Below, piece after piece: positions 49,279 to 57,546 of a DNA stretch of 64,000 nt; positions within the stretch are counted from its first letter, which is position 1, and each line of letters starts with the position of its first letter. The position numbers and the translations under genes were made by a program. The notes under the pieces are model-generated. The model made no database searches and had not been told where the DNA came from. It saw only the letters and a list, made by a program, of their open reading frames with translations. Origin of the DNA: Luteolibacter arcticus (GTDB taxonomy: Bacteria; Verrucomicrobiota; Verrucomicrobiia; Verrucomicrobiales; Akkermansiaceae). The stretch is from the NCBI RefSeq assembly GCF_025950235.1, contig NZ_JAPDDT010000009.1, positions 62,001-126,000 on the forward strand, given 5' to 3'.

Positions 49279-52023
49279 ATGTCCACCCATTTGAAGACCC
49301 TCCAGGCCCATGCGAAAACGGCCCTCAAGCCGGCAGTGCAGGGCCACCTCTCCCCGGCCGAGCGGATCGCCCTCTACAAGCGCTTCCTGAAAATCGAGGA
49401 GCACCGCATCAAGCTGCGCCACCGCGCCGGGGCCGGCGGCTTGGAAATCGCCAGCGCCCGCGCCGAGCTTCTCGACGTGGTGCTGCGCTCGCTATTCGAC
49501 CTTGCCCTGTCGAAGCGCAAGGAAGCTCCGGTGCTGGCGCTCGTCGCCGTCGGTGGCTACGGCCGCGGCACGCTCAATCCCTGCTCGGACATCGACCTGC
49601 TGTTCCTGCTACCCCGCGCGTCTAACAAGCTGCCGGAGGACCTTACCTCGTTGATCCAGGAGATCCTTTATCTGATGTGGGACGTCGGCTTCAAGGTCGG
49701 CCACGCCTGCCGCTCGGTGGCGGAGTGCCTGGAGCAGGCCAAGGCAGACCAGGAAAACAAGACCGCGCTGATCGAGGCGCGCATGATCGCCGGCGACAAG
49801 AAGCTCTTCACCGAGTTCCAAGGCCGCTTCGACAAGGAATGCGTGACGAAGGGCCAGCAGGCGTTCTTCGATCTGCGTCGCCAGGACCTGCGCAGCCGCC
49901 ACCAGAAGTATTCGAAGACCGTCTTCCTCCAGGAGCCGAACGTGAAGGAAGGCTGCGGCGGGATGCGCGACTACCACAATATCCGCTGGGTCGCCCGGGT
50001 GAAACGCGGCTCCGCCGACCTGCGCGATCTGGTGGATGACCGCCTGCTCACCGCCCGCGCCTATCGGAAAATCGAGACCTCCTACGATTTCCTCAACCGC
50101 GTCCGCAACGAGCTCCACTACCAGGCCGGCCGCGCCAGCGAGCAGCTCACGCTGCGCCTCCAAGGCGTGGTTGCCACGAATTTCAACTACCCCCACCGCA
50201 GCATCCTCCGCCGCACGGAGGCATTCATGCGGGACTACTACCTGCACACCCGGTCGCTCTACCAGCACACCGGCTCGCTGATGGAGGCTTTCGAGATCGA
50301 GCAGGACGAAGACTCCGCCGTCACCGGGCTGAAGTCGTTCCTCATGCTACGGCCGAAAAAGCGGGAGGAATTCGACGGCTTCATCGCTCGCGACGGACGC
50401 ATCTACCCGACGGGTAACGAGATCTTCGAGGAGGACCCCAACCGCATGATGCGGATGTTCCAGCACTGTCAGTTGCGCGGCCTCAAGCTGAGCCCGCCGA
50501 TGCGCAAGCTGATCAAGGCCCACCGCGACGCGATCGACCGCCCATTCCGCTATTCCAAGACGAATCGCGACACCTTCCAAGGCATCCTCGAGCGCAAGGG
50601 CGACGTGGCCCGCACGCTACGGCAGATGCACCGGGTCGGCTTCCTCGGCCGTTACCTGCCGGAATTCGGCGCGCTCGATTGCTTGGTGCAGCACGAGTTC
50701 TTCCACCGCTACACCGCAGACGAGCACACCCTCCGCTGCATCGAGGAGCTCGACGCGCTGGTCGGCACCGAGGACCCGAAGAAGGAAATCTACCGCCGTC
50801 TTTTCCACGAGGCGGAGGATCCTTACGCGCTCTACCTCGCACTGATCCTGCACGATACCGGTCGCGCCGAAAACGTCCGCGAGCACACCGACGGCTCCGC
50901 GATGCTGGCGGTCCGCCTTTGCAATCGCCTCCAGGTCCACGGCCCGCGCCGCGCGCTCATCATGTATCTGGTGGACCACCACCTGACCTTCTGGCGCTTC
51001 GCCACTACGCGGAATATCGAGGACCCGGATGTGGTTTCCGAGTTCGCCCGCATCGTCAAAACCCCGGCCCGCCTCGACCTGTTGCTGCTCTTCACCTACG
51101 CCGACTCCAATGGCACCAACTCCGAGGGATGGACGAGCTGGAAGGAGACCCTGATGCTCCAGCTCCACGCCAGCACCCGGCTCTTCCTCAAGGAGGGCAA
51201 GGAGCGCTATGCCGCCTCCATCCGCACCGAGAAGAAGGCGCTCAAGGATGAGGTGAAAGCCCAGATCAAGGAAGAGAACGAGGATTTCGTCGAAGAGCAC
51301 TTCCGCCGCATGCCCGAGGCCTACTTCCGCTTCCGCGATGCCGATGCGGTGGCGGCCCACGTGAAGGCCGTGATGAAACTCGGCCCGAAGGCGGAGGAAG
51401 ACACCTTCGAGTGCTCGCTCCAGTGGCTCGATAGCCCGGAAAAGGGCTACACGGAAGTGGTCATCGCCACCCACGACCGGCCGCTGCTGCTGGAGAAAAT
51501 CTGCTGCGCGCTGGCCTCGGAGGAACTGAACATCCTTTCCGCGGACTTCTTCACCCGGGCTGACGGCATCGTCCTCGATATCTTCCGCGTCTGTACCACG
51601 AATTTCGAGCCGGTCTCCGACCTCGCCCTGCGCAAGCGCCTGTCCTCGACCTTGCGCGAGGTCGGCCTGCTGGAGAAGTACGAGCACGCCCGCTATTTCC
51701 GCCGCAAGCCGAACCTGCTGCGGCCAAAGGACGACCACGGGATGCAATTCCCGGTGCGCGCCTACATTTCCAACAACCTGCACCCGTCCTTCACCGCGAT
51801 CGAGATCCAGGCCGTGGACCGCATCGGTCTGCTGCACGATCTCTTCCACGCCATCAATACCCACGGCCTGAACACGGCCAACGCGCGGATCTCGACCGAG
51901 AAGGGCGCGGCGATGGACACCATCTACATCACCACCCGCGACGGCAAGAAAGTGTCCGATGAGGCACTTTTGAGCCGTCTACAGGACAGCATCGAGGACC
52001 TTATTGGCAAAAAAGACCAATAA
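49279..52023 (+). CDS. glnD: [Protein-PII] uridylyltransferase / uridylyl-removing enzyme
   Basis: This 914-aa glutamine sensor modifies PII and so controls glutamine synthetase and nitrogen genes. The nucleotidyltransferase domain shows VGGYGRGTLNPCSDIDLLFL (about 91-110, D104-x-D106). The HD phosphohydrolase has HRYTADEHTL and ALILHDTGRAENVREH (the usual HDIAKG is HDTGRA here). Two C-terminal ACT domains begin near YTEVVIATHDRPLLLEKI and AIEIQAVDRIGLLHDLFH. The ATG at 49279 gives the family length. No amtB or glnK gene is nearby. Confidence 0.95.
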   Translation: MSTHLKTLQAHAKTALKPAVQGHLSPAERIALYKRFLKIEEHRIKLRHRAGAGGLEIASARAELLDVVLRSLFDLALSKRKEAPVLALVAVGGYGRGTLNPCSDIDLLFLLPRASNKLPEDLTSLIQEILYLMWDVGFKVGHACRSVAECLEQAKADQENKTALIEARMIAGDKKLFTEFQGRFDKECVTKGQQAFFDLRRQDLRSRHQKYSKTVFLQEPNVKEGCGGMRDYHNIRWVARVKRGSADLRDLVDDRLLTARAYRKIETSYDFLNRVRNELHYQAGRASEQLTLRLQGVVATNFNYPHRSILRRTEAFMRDYYLHTRSLYQHTGSLMEAFEIEQDEDSAVTGLKSFLMLRPKKREEFDGFIARDGRIYPTGNEIFEEDPNRMMRMFQHCQLRGLKLSPPMRKLIKAHRDAIDRPFRYSKTNRDTFQGILERKGDVARTLRQMHRVGFLGRYLPEFGALDCLVQHEFFHRYTADEHTLRCIEELDALVGTEDPKKEIYRRLFHEAEDPYALYLALILHDTGRAENVREHTDGSAMLAVRLCNRLQVHGPRRALIMYLVDHHLTFWRFATTRNIEDPDVVSEFARIVKTPARLDLLLLFTYADSNGTNSEGWTSWKETLMLQLHASTRLFLKEGKERYAASIRTEKKALKDEVKAQIKEENEDFVEEHFRRMPEAYFRFRDADAVAAHVKAVMKLGPKAEEDTFECSLQWLDSPEKGYTEVVIATHDRPLLLEKICCALASEELNILSADFFTRADGIVLDIFRVCTTNFEPVSDLALRKRLSSTLREVGLLEKYEHARYFRRKPNLLRPKDDHGMQFPVRAYISNNLHPSFTAIEIQAVDRIGLLHDLFHAINTHGLNTANARISTEKGAAMDTIYITTRDGKKVSDEALLSRLQDSIEDLIGKKDQ

Positions 52024-52198
52024 AGCATCGCTTCAATCGATTGTTTACACGCGATTGTGAATGGATGTGAGTAAGTTTCTCGCATCGATTCCATTTCTTC
52101 CTCGCCAAAACCTCTTTGCCGGACATTTTTCACGAACCTGAGCGGTGGCCTTTTGGTTGTCGTTCAGTCAGCGGAGACCCAAGCGCTGCCATCCCTCG

Positions 52199-52310
52199 CC
52201 ACTGAGTTCCGGGGGGGACTTCAGACGATGGACCGGCCCTTACGGTTCCCGCGAAAAACCAGAAAAGGCGTGAGTCGAAATTCCGGGGGGGATGACGGCT
52301 CACGCCTTTC
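52199..52310. ncRNA. Candidate structured RNA: twin hairpins with G7/C7 loops
   Basis: The 419-bp gap between glnD and the lipoprotein gene (52024-52442) has no credible gene. Within it, two hairpins each display TTCCGGGGGGGA in the loop. The first is weak (CTGA-GT with AC-TTCAG, about 52202-52225). The second is strong: AAAGGCGTGAG / CTCACGCCTTT, 52264-52274 with 52299-52309. Read on the minus strand the loops are C7 and the strong stem is followed by CTTTTCTGGTTTTT, as in a 3'-UTR-derived sRNA of the lipoprotein gene. The start of the gap (52024-52110) is AT-rich, with repeated ATCGATT/CGATTGT words. Confidence 0.4.
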
Positions 52311-52442
52311 TTCTTTCCATGGCGGCGCGTCCGCCACCGCAGCAAAGTGGCGGCACCCGTCGCATCAAGCTGCTGACCGCTGAAAAATCACGCGATGCAA
52401 CTCATGCCGCCAAAGTCCGACGGTCGCAGACTGCCGAAAAGC

Positions 52443-53435
52443 TCAAGGAGCCTTGGCAAACGGGTCAGCCTCGAGGCGGTTGTTGACCTCGCGCGGCATC
52501 CAGGTCCAAGGATCGACGCCCTTCTCGGTGAAGACCGCGAGGCCGATCACCCCGACATTGCGATGGTCGCCATGGGCGAGATTCGCATAGGAGCCGGCCA
52601 CGGTGGAGAACTTGAAGCGGGCCACCGTTTCGGGATTGGTGCGCCAGCCTTTCACTTCCAAGGTCTCGTCGGGAGCGATCACATAGCCACGCTTTGAAAA
52701 AGACGCTGGCTTGCCATCAATCACGTCGAGGCCATCGACGCTGAGCACAATCTCAAGCCGGCTCTTGCAGCGGTTCTTCAGGACGATGGAGTAGTTCGAA
52801 TCGTGTTTTCCCACCACGAAACGCCGCTCGTCACTGGTCCATGTCTTGTAGGTCGGCAGGTATCCGAAGCCACCCTTGAGACCCCACTCGAGCTTCTCGC
52901 CCGCGACAGTTTCGAGGGAACTCATCTTCCATTTGGAGCCAGTCATCGCCTCGATCCCCTCGCGGTTGTTGTAGAAAACCACGCCGGTGCCATCGGGCTT
53001 CGAGGTCTCGCGGGTGAATGCCTGACGATTCCATGGAGATTTCACGGACTCGCCGAAGCCGGTCGCAAGACCGGGACGCTCTTCTGCCGCCCTTTGACGG
53101 GGCTTGCTTTGCCGAGGCTTGGAGTCTGCTGAGGCAGCAGGCTTTGACCTATCCGTGTTGTTGAGGATCGCATCGATGCTGTTGCGGTCGACTTCTCCCA
53201 ATCCGCTGCGGTTTCCCGCAGTGACGATGTTCGTGACGTCCGTGCTCGGATCCGCGGGAATCCCGGGAATGGTCGCCGCCGGAGTGCCGCCAATAAAATC
53301 CTCATTGGTGCGACCGGGTGGACCGGAAGGAGCTTGCGAGGCACATCCGGACAGCCAAAGGGCGGTTGCCGTCGCTGCGAGAAAGAGTCCCCCGCCCCGC
53401 TTGCGGGACGCCATCGAGTTCACATTCCATTTCAT
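52443..53435 (-). CDS. Outer-membrane lipoprotein of unknown function, 330 aa
   Basis: A type II signal sequence (LFLAATATALWLSGC, lipid-modified Cys near 30) marks a lipoprotein. The sequence then gives a Pro/Asn-rich linker, a charged helical region and a C-terminal beta-sandwich (about 170-320: VVFYNNREGIEAMTGSKWKM, then KNRCKSRLEIVLSVDGLDV). ATG 53435 is taken as the start; ATG 53414 is an alternative. It is divergent from a BlaI-like repressor across an AT-rich 103-bp gap with repeated CCARCAT words. Its last residues, NRLEADPF, echo the TRLNADPF end of the BlaR1-like protein. Confidence 0.8.
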   Translation of the reverse strand: MKWNVNSMASRKRGGGLFLAATATALWLSGCASQAPSGPPGRTNEDFIGGTPAATIPGIPADPSTDVTNIVTAGNRSGLGEVDRNSIDAILNNTDRSKPAASADSKPRQSKPRQRAAEERPGLATGFGESVKSPWNRQAFTRETSKPDGTGVVFYNNREGIEAMTGSKWKMSSLETVAGEKLEWGLKGGFGYLPTYKTWTSDERRFVVGKHDSNYSIVLKNRCKSRLEIVLSVDGLDVIDGKPASFSKRGYVIAPDETLEVKGWRTNPETVARFKFSTVAGSYANLAHGDHRNVGVIGLAVFTEKGVDPWTWMPREVNNRLEADPFAKAP

Positions 53436-53447
53436 GGTGCTGAAAAA

Positions 53448-53521
53448 CCAGCATTTCAGCTTTTGCCCGTCAACTTCATTATGCTGCTTTTCCAACATTT
53501 AAATTGCAGTTTTTCCAGCAT
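53448..53521. promoter_or_regulatory. Candidate BlaI-type operator region: three CCARCAT repeats
   Basis: CCAGCAT (53448-53454), CCAACAT (53492-53498) and CCAGCAT (53515-53521) lie in the divergent promoter region. The last two are part of an 11-bp direct repeat, TTTTCCARCAT. ATGCTG at 53481-53486 is inverted to CAGCAT at 53516-53521. They may bind the BlaI-like repressor. Confidence 0.4.
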
Positions 53522-53538
53522 GGATCTATTTCCCTGCC

Positions 53539-53907
53539 ATGAGCAATGCGGAAAGTCTGGCGAAGCGCGAGCGGCAGGTGATGGACATCCTCTACCGCAA
53601 GGGTGAAGCGACGGCCCAGGAAGTGATGGAGGAGATGCCGGAGCCGCCGACCTATTCCGCCGTGCGAGCCCTGCTGGCGACCATGATGGAAAAGGGACTG
53701 GTCGAGTTTCGCAAGGACTCCCGCCGCTACGTCTATCGCCCCGCGGTGCCGGAGAAGAAGGCGAAGCGCTCCGCGCTCAAGCAGCTCCTCTCCACCTTCT
53801 TCGAAGGCAAGCCAGAGAAGCTCGTCGCCGCGCTGCTGGACCCGAAGGACCAGCAACTGAGCGATGAAGAGATCGAGAAGATCCGCAAGCTGATCGATCC
53901 GCAATGA
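53539..53907 (+). CDS. BlaI/MecI-family transcriptional repressor
   Basis: A 122-aa winged-helix dimeric repressor. KRERQVMDILYRKGEATAQEVMEEM and PTYSAVRALLATMMEKGLVEF form the wHTH, with a C-terminal dimerisation helix set (about 80-122). The classic partner BlaR1 cleaves or induces cleavage of BlaI, and such a gene follows with an ATGA overlap. No beta-lactamase is near; the neighbouring target is more likely the divergent lipoprotein or the pair itself. Confidence 0.92.
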   Translation: MSNAESLAKRERQVMDILYRKGEATAQEVMEEMPEPPTYSAVRALLATMMEKGLVEFRKDSRRYVYRPAVPEKKAKRSALKQLLSTFFEGKPEKLVAALLDPKDQQLSDEEIEKIRKLIDPQ

Positions 53908-54812
53908 TGCTCGCCACCGCCATCTTGTTTTCGCTGATCGCCGCCGCGACCGTGTGGTTCGCGGGCCGGCGGGATGAGGCTCGTGACCCCCGCCTGACCT
54001 TGCTGGCGCTGGGGCTGCTGGCGGTGTTCCCGCTTTTGTTTTTCCTGCCGGAGTGGCAGGTGCTGCCGCACGCGGATGCCATTCAGGAAGGATCGTTGGA
54101 TATCGGGGCATGGCTGCCGTGGATCTGGGGCGCGGGTGTGCTCTTGTTCTCCACCCGCCTGGTCGCGGCGCTGGCCGTCCTTCACCGCTGGCGGCGGGAT
54201 TCAAAACGCATCGAGGCCCGCGAGGCCGGCGATGCGCTGGTGGATATCCGCCTGTTAGATGGCATCGCAGGACCGGTCGCCGCCGGGATCCTCAAGCCGG
54301 TGGTCTTCGTCCCCCCGGCGTGGCTGGAGTGGCCGCCGGAAACCCGCGAGGCCGTGCTGGCGCATGAAATCAAGCACCACCGGCGGCGCGATCCCCTGCT
54401 CCGCGCGATCGGCGCGGTGGCCTGCACGCTCCATTGGTTCAATCCGCTGGTGTGGTGGATGGCGAAGCGCCTGGCCGACCAGTGCGAGTATGCCTGCGAC
54501 GAGGAAGTGCTGGCCGATGGCATGGGCGCGGAGCGCTATGCGAATGTCCTCTGCGATCTCGCCGCCTCGACCCGCTCGCCAGCGACGGCGCTGGCCATGG
54601 CTCACGAGAGCGGGCTCGAGGCGCGCGTCCGCCGGATGTTTTCCAAGGTGCCGAAAGGCTCGCGCATGGCCTTGATCGCGCTGGTGGTGCTGACGCTGCT
54701 GACAGCGCTGGGACTGGCCGTAATCCGCCGCGCCGATCCACCGGCAAAGCCCGCCATCCCGGTGGAAGAGATCCGGACCCGGCTCAATGCGGACCCGTTT
54801 CCCGGCAATTGA
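53904..54812 (+). CDS. BlaR1-like M56 membrane metallopeptidase lacking the sensor domain
   Basis: A 302-aa protein with membrane helices near 4-20, 32-48, 69-93 and 247-268. The zinc site HEIKH is at 154-158 in AVLAHEIKHHRRRD, and CDEEVLADG is the third-ligand region. It ends just after the last helix with a 28-residue tail, so the C-terminal penicillin-sensing domain of BlaR1 is absent. It overlaps the BlaI-like gene (ATGA). The signal it senses is unknown; the missing sensor argues against beta-lactam sensing. Confidence 0.9.
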   Translation: MMLATAILFSLIAAATVWFAGRRDEARDPRLTLLALGLLAVFPLLFFLPEWQVLPHADAIQEGSLDIGAWLPWIWGAGVLLFSTRLVAALAVLHRWRRDSKRIEAREAGDALVDIRLLDGIAGPVAAGILKPVVFVPPAWLEWPPETREAVLAHEIKHHRRRDPLLRAIGAVACTLHWFNPLVWWMAKRLADQCEYACDEEVLADGMGAERYANVLCDLAASTRSPATALAMAHESGLEARVRRMFSKVPKGSRMALIALVVLTLLTALGLAVIRRADPPAKPAIPVEEIRTRLNADPFPGN

Positions 54813-54836
54813 CGCGGCATCTGTTAGGCCGCGGCT

Positions 54837-54856
54837 ACTCACACGAGTAGCTGGCC
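54837..54856. promoter_or_regulatory. Shared upstream element ACTC-N4-GAGTAGCTG, copy 1
   Basis: ACTC acac GAGT AGCTGGCC lies 34 bp upstream of the alginate lyase start. It forms a 7-bp hairpin (GCTACTC / GAGTAGC). A match at 17 of 20 bases occurs upstream of the repeat-protein gene (57437-57456), and a weaker ACTC-N4-GAG at 57342. Confidence 0.5.
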
Positions 54857-54889
54857 CGTGAATGGGTTCTTGCGAGATGGTGGGCTGTC

Positions 54890-57337
54890 ATGTTTCGACG
54901 GCTTTTTCCGGTCCTTCTCTGCCTTACCTTGGCCAAGGCGGCCGAGCATCGTGTTTCCTCGGCAGCAGAGTTGGCCGGGCTTTCACTCGCCGCCGGTGAC
55001 ACCGTGGTGATGGCCGACGGCTCGTGGAAGCGCCAGCGGGTCGTCTTGCATGGCAAAGGCACCGAAGACCACCCGATCACCCTGCGCGCCGCCACGGCCG
55101 GAATGGTTCTGCTAGAAGACAACTCCTCTATCCAGATCGATGGCGAGCACCTCGTGGTCGCCGGGCTGTGGGTCAAGGACGGCAGCGTCGAACTGAAGGG
55201 CCGCGACAATCGCCTCACCGGCTGCGCGGTCACCGGCGGCAAGCAACGGAATTTCCTGCATCTCCATGGCCAGCGCCATCGCGTGGACCAATGCCACTTT
55301 TCCGGCAAGACCACGGAAGGTCCCACCGTGCAAGTCGAGGTCGAGGAAAGCCCGAATCAACATCGCATCGATCACAACCACTTCGGCGCGCGGCCACCCC
55401 TCGGACGCAATGGCGGCGAAACGATTCGCATCGGCTACAGCCACCAGGCGACGCGATCGTCGGGCACCGTGGTCGAGCAGAACCTCTTCGAAGGCTGCGA
55501 CGGCGAGCTCGAAATCATCTCTAACAAGTCCTGCGACAACATCTACCGGGCGAATACCTTCCGCGAGTGCGCCGGCTTTCTCACCTTGCGCCACGGTGAT
55601 CGCTGCCGCGTGGAAGGGAACTTTTTCTTCGGTCGCCTCAAGCGCGGCTCGGGTGGCATCCGCGTGATCGGCCATGACCACGTGGTGGCCAATAACTTCA
55701 TCGACTCGGTCGCCGAAGGAGCGATCCGGCTGACTTCGGGCATCCCCAACGGGCCCGCCACCGGCTACGTCGAGGCGCGCAACGTGGCGATCGTCTTCAA
55801 CACGGTCACCGACTCCCCCGGCGCGACGATCGAGCTCGATGCCGGTATCGGCAGTGCCGGTCGCACCTTGCGGCCCGAGAACATCGTCATCGCCCACAAC
55901 GTCTTCTCCCTCCCCCAGCGAGCGGTGCTCACGAAGGGCACCGAGGGCGCGGGATTCCGCTGGACCGGGAATTTCAGCAACCGCGCCGGCGACCATGTCC
56001 GCAAGGCCGACCTGATGCTCACTCGGGATCTCCACGGCGTGTGGCGGCCATCACCCGGCAGTCCCTTGCAAGCGGCGGCGGAGGCGTTTCCCGGAATCGG
56101 CTGCGACCTCGATGGCCAGCCGCGCACCGGTCGCTTCGATGCCGGCTGTGACGAGATCTCCCAAGCGCCCGCCATCGCGCGGCCGCTCACGACGGCCGAT
56201 ACCGGACCGGCCTGGATGCGTGCGCCAAAGACGAACTTCAGCGAGATCCTCGCCCATGATCGCGAGCGCATCCTGATCGCCGCTGAAGCCGCATTGAAGC
56301 GGGAGCCACTCACCATCACCACCCACCGTGCCAAGCTCAGCGAAGGTGGCCCGAACGACTTCTACTCCAACGGCGACTACTGGTGGCCCGATCCGAAGAA
56401 GCCGGACGGACTGCCCTACATCAAGCGCGACGGTGAAACCAACCCGGAGAACTTCACCGCCCACCGCGACACCATGCGCGAGTTGCGTGACGCGGTGGCC
56501 GCGTTGGCCGCCGCCTGGCTGGCCACCGGTGATGCGAAGTATCCGGCGAAGGCGGCCGCGTTGCTGCACGCCTTTTTCCTCGATCCCGCGACGAGAATGA
56601 ACCCTCACCTCAAGTATGCCCAGGCGATCCCGGGTGTCACGCCGGGACGCGGCATTGGCATCATCGACACGCTCCATCTCATCGAGATCCCCAAGGCGGT
56701 GAAGGCGATGGAAAACTCACCGGCCTTCACGCCGGAATTGCGCGAGGGCCTGCGGACTTGGTTTCGCGATTACGCGAAGTGGATGTCCGAAAGCAAGAAC
56801 GGCAAGGAAGAGGCGGTGACGAAGAACAATCACGCGGTCGCCTATTTCCTGCAGCTCGCGGTGTTCGCGGAATTCACCGACGATAGAACGAAGCTCGCCG
56901 AGTGTCGGGGGCGGTTCAAGGAAGCCTTCGTGCCGCTGCAGATGGCGGAGGACGGCAGCTTTCCCCAGGAGCTAGCCCGCACCAAGCCCTACGGCTACTC
57001 GATCTTCCAGCTCGATAACGTGGCAACGCTCTGCCAAGTACTATCCACCTCGGAGGAAAACCTGTGGGAGTTCGAGCTTCCCGACGGTCGCGGTATCCGG
57101 CGCGCGATGGCCTTCCTCCAACCCTATCTGGCGGACAAGGGAACCTGGCCGCACCCACCCGACGTCCAGGCGTGGGACGGCTGGCCGGCGCGTCAGCCGT
57201 GCCTGCTCTTCGCCGGCCTCGCCTGCGGTGAAGCGCGCTACGTGGACTTGTGGAAGAAGCTGGAGCCGGACCCGCAGGACGCGGAAGTGCGGCGCAACAT
57301 CGCCATCACCCAGCCGGTGCTGTGGCTGCGGCGGTGA
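54890..57337 (+). CDS. Bifunctional alginate lyase: PL6 beta-helix fused to PF05426-type lyase
   Basis: An 815-aa secreted enzyme; the signal peptide is about 1-18. Residues about 20-420 are a PL6 right-handed beta-helix: SNKSCDNIYRANTFRECAGF and LTLRHGDRCRVEGNFFFG place K213 and R234, 21 residues apart, as in catalytic Lys250/Arg271 of chondroitinase B and PL6 alginate lyases. Residues about 455-770 match the alginate-lyase superfamily (alpha/alpha toroid): YSNGDYWWPDPKKPDGLPYI, TRMNPHLKYAQAIPG, GIGIIDT and KNNHAVAYF. It probably cleaves polyuronates endolytically and then further, outside the cell. A shared regulatory element precedes it. Confidence 0.9.
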   Translation: MFRRLFPVLLCLTLAKAAEHRVSSAAELAGLSLAAGDTVVMADGSWKRQRVVLHGKGTEDHPITLRAATAGMVLLEDNSSIQIDGEHLVVAGLWVKDGSVELKGRDNRLTGCAVTGGKQRNFLHLHGQRHRVDQCHFSGKTTEGPTVQVEVEESPNQHRIDHNHFGARPPLGRNGGETIRIGYSHQATRSSGTVVEQNLFEGCDGELEIISNKSCDNIYRANTFRECAGFLTLRHGDRCRVEGNFFFGRLKRGSGGIRVIGHDHVVANNFIDSVAEGAIRLTSGIPNGPATGYVEARNVAIVFNTVTDSPGATIELDAGIGSAGRTLRPENIVIAHNVFSLPQRAVLTKGTEGAGFRWTGNFSNRAGDHVRKADLMLTRDLHGVWRPSPGSPLQAAAEAFPGIGCDLDGQPRTGRFDAGCDEISQAPAIARPLTTADTGPAWMRAPKTNFSEILAHDRERILIAAEAALKREPLTITTHRAKLSEGGPNDFYSNGDYWWPDPKKPDGLPYIKRDGETNPENFTAHRDTMRELRDAVAALAAAWLATGDAKYPAKAAALLHAFFLDPATRMNPHLKYAQAIPGVTPGRGIGIIDTLHLIEIPKAVKAMENSPAFTPELREGLRTWFRDYAKWMSESKNGKEEAVTKNNHAVAYFLQLAVFAEFTDDRTKLAECRGRFKEAFVPLQMAEDGSFPQELARTKPYGYSIFQLDNVATLCQVLSTSEENLWEFELPDGRGIRRAMAFLQPYLADKGTWPHPPDVQAWDGWPARQPCLLFAGLACGEARYVDLWKKLEPDPQDAEVRRNIAITQPVLWLRR

Positions 57338-57361
57338 GACCACTCATTCGAGACGGTGGAT

Positions 57362-57393
57362 GCGCCAGCACCCAACCGGTCCCGGCGCTTTTT
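57362..57393 (+). terminator. Weak terminator after alginate lyase gene
   Basis: GCGCC (57362-57366) pairs with GGCGC (57384-57388), with five T directly after. The stem is short and the loop is 17 nt, so termination may be partial, with read-through into the repeat-protein gene. Confidence 0.4.
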
Positions 57394-57436
57394 CGTTCAG
57401 GACAGTGCCTCCCGGAACGCACAAAAGAGCCCGCCC

Positions 57437-57456
57437 ACTCAATCGAGTAGCTGTCC
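57437..57456. promoter_or_regulatory. Shared upstream element ACTC-N4-GAGTAGCTG, copy 2
   Basis: ACTC aatc GAGT AGCTGTCC lies 91 bp upstream of the second giant repeat protein. It matches the element before the alginate lyase gene at 17 of 20 positions, which suggests one regulator for both. The 57338-57546 gap contains this, a weak terminator and no gene. Confidence 0.5.
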
Positions 57457-57546
57457 TACAGATTCACTCCAGAGCATGGTGGCAGTGTAGGAAAAGGCCT
57501 CTTCCCAAGAGAAGGCCGCCCGCATCCCGAAAACCCAAGCACCTCC

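Noticed and set aside
52130-52345. 71-codon minus-strand frame in the glnD-lipoprotein gap
   Set aside because: Arg/Gly/Pro-rich, spans the hairpins, and has no start signal; more likely non-coding.
53539-54812. Beta-lactam resistance locus
   Set aside because: BlaI/BlaR1-type genes alone, without a sensor domain or beta-lactamase, do not support resistance.
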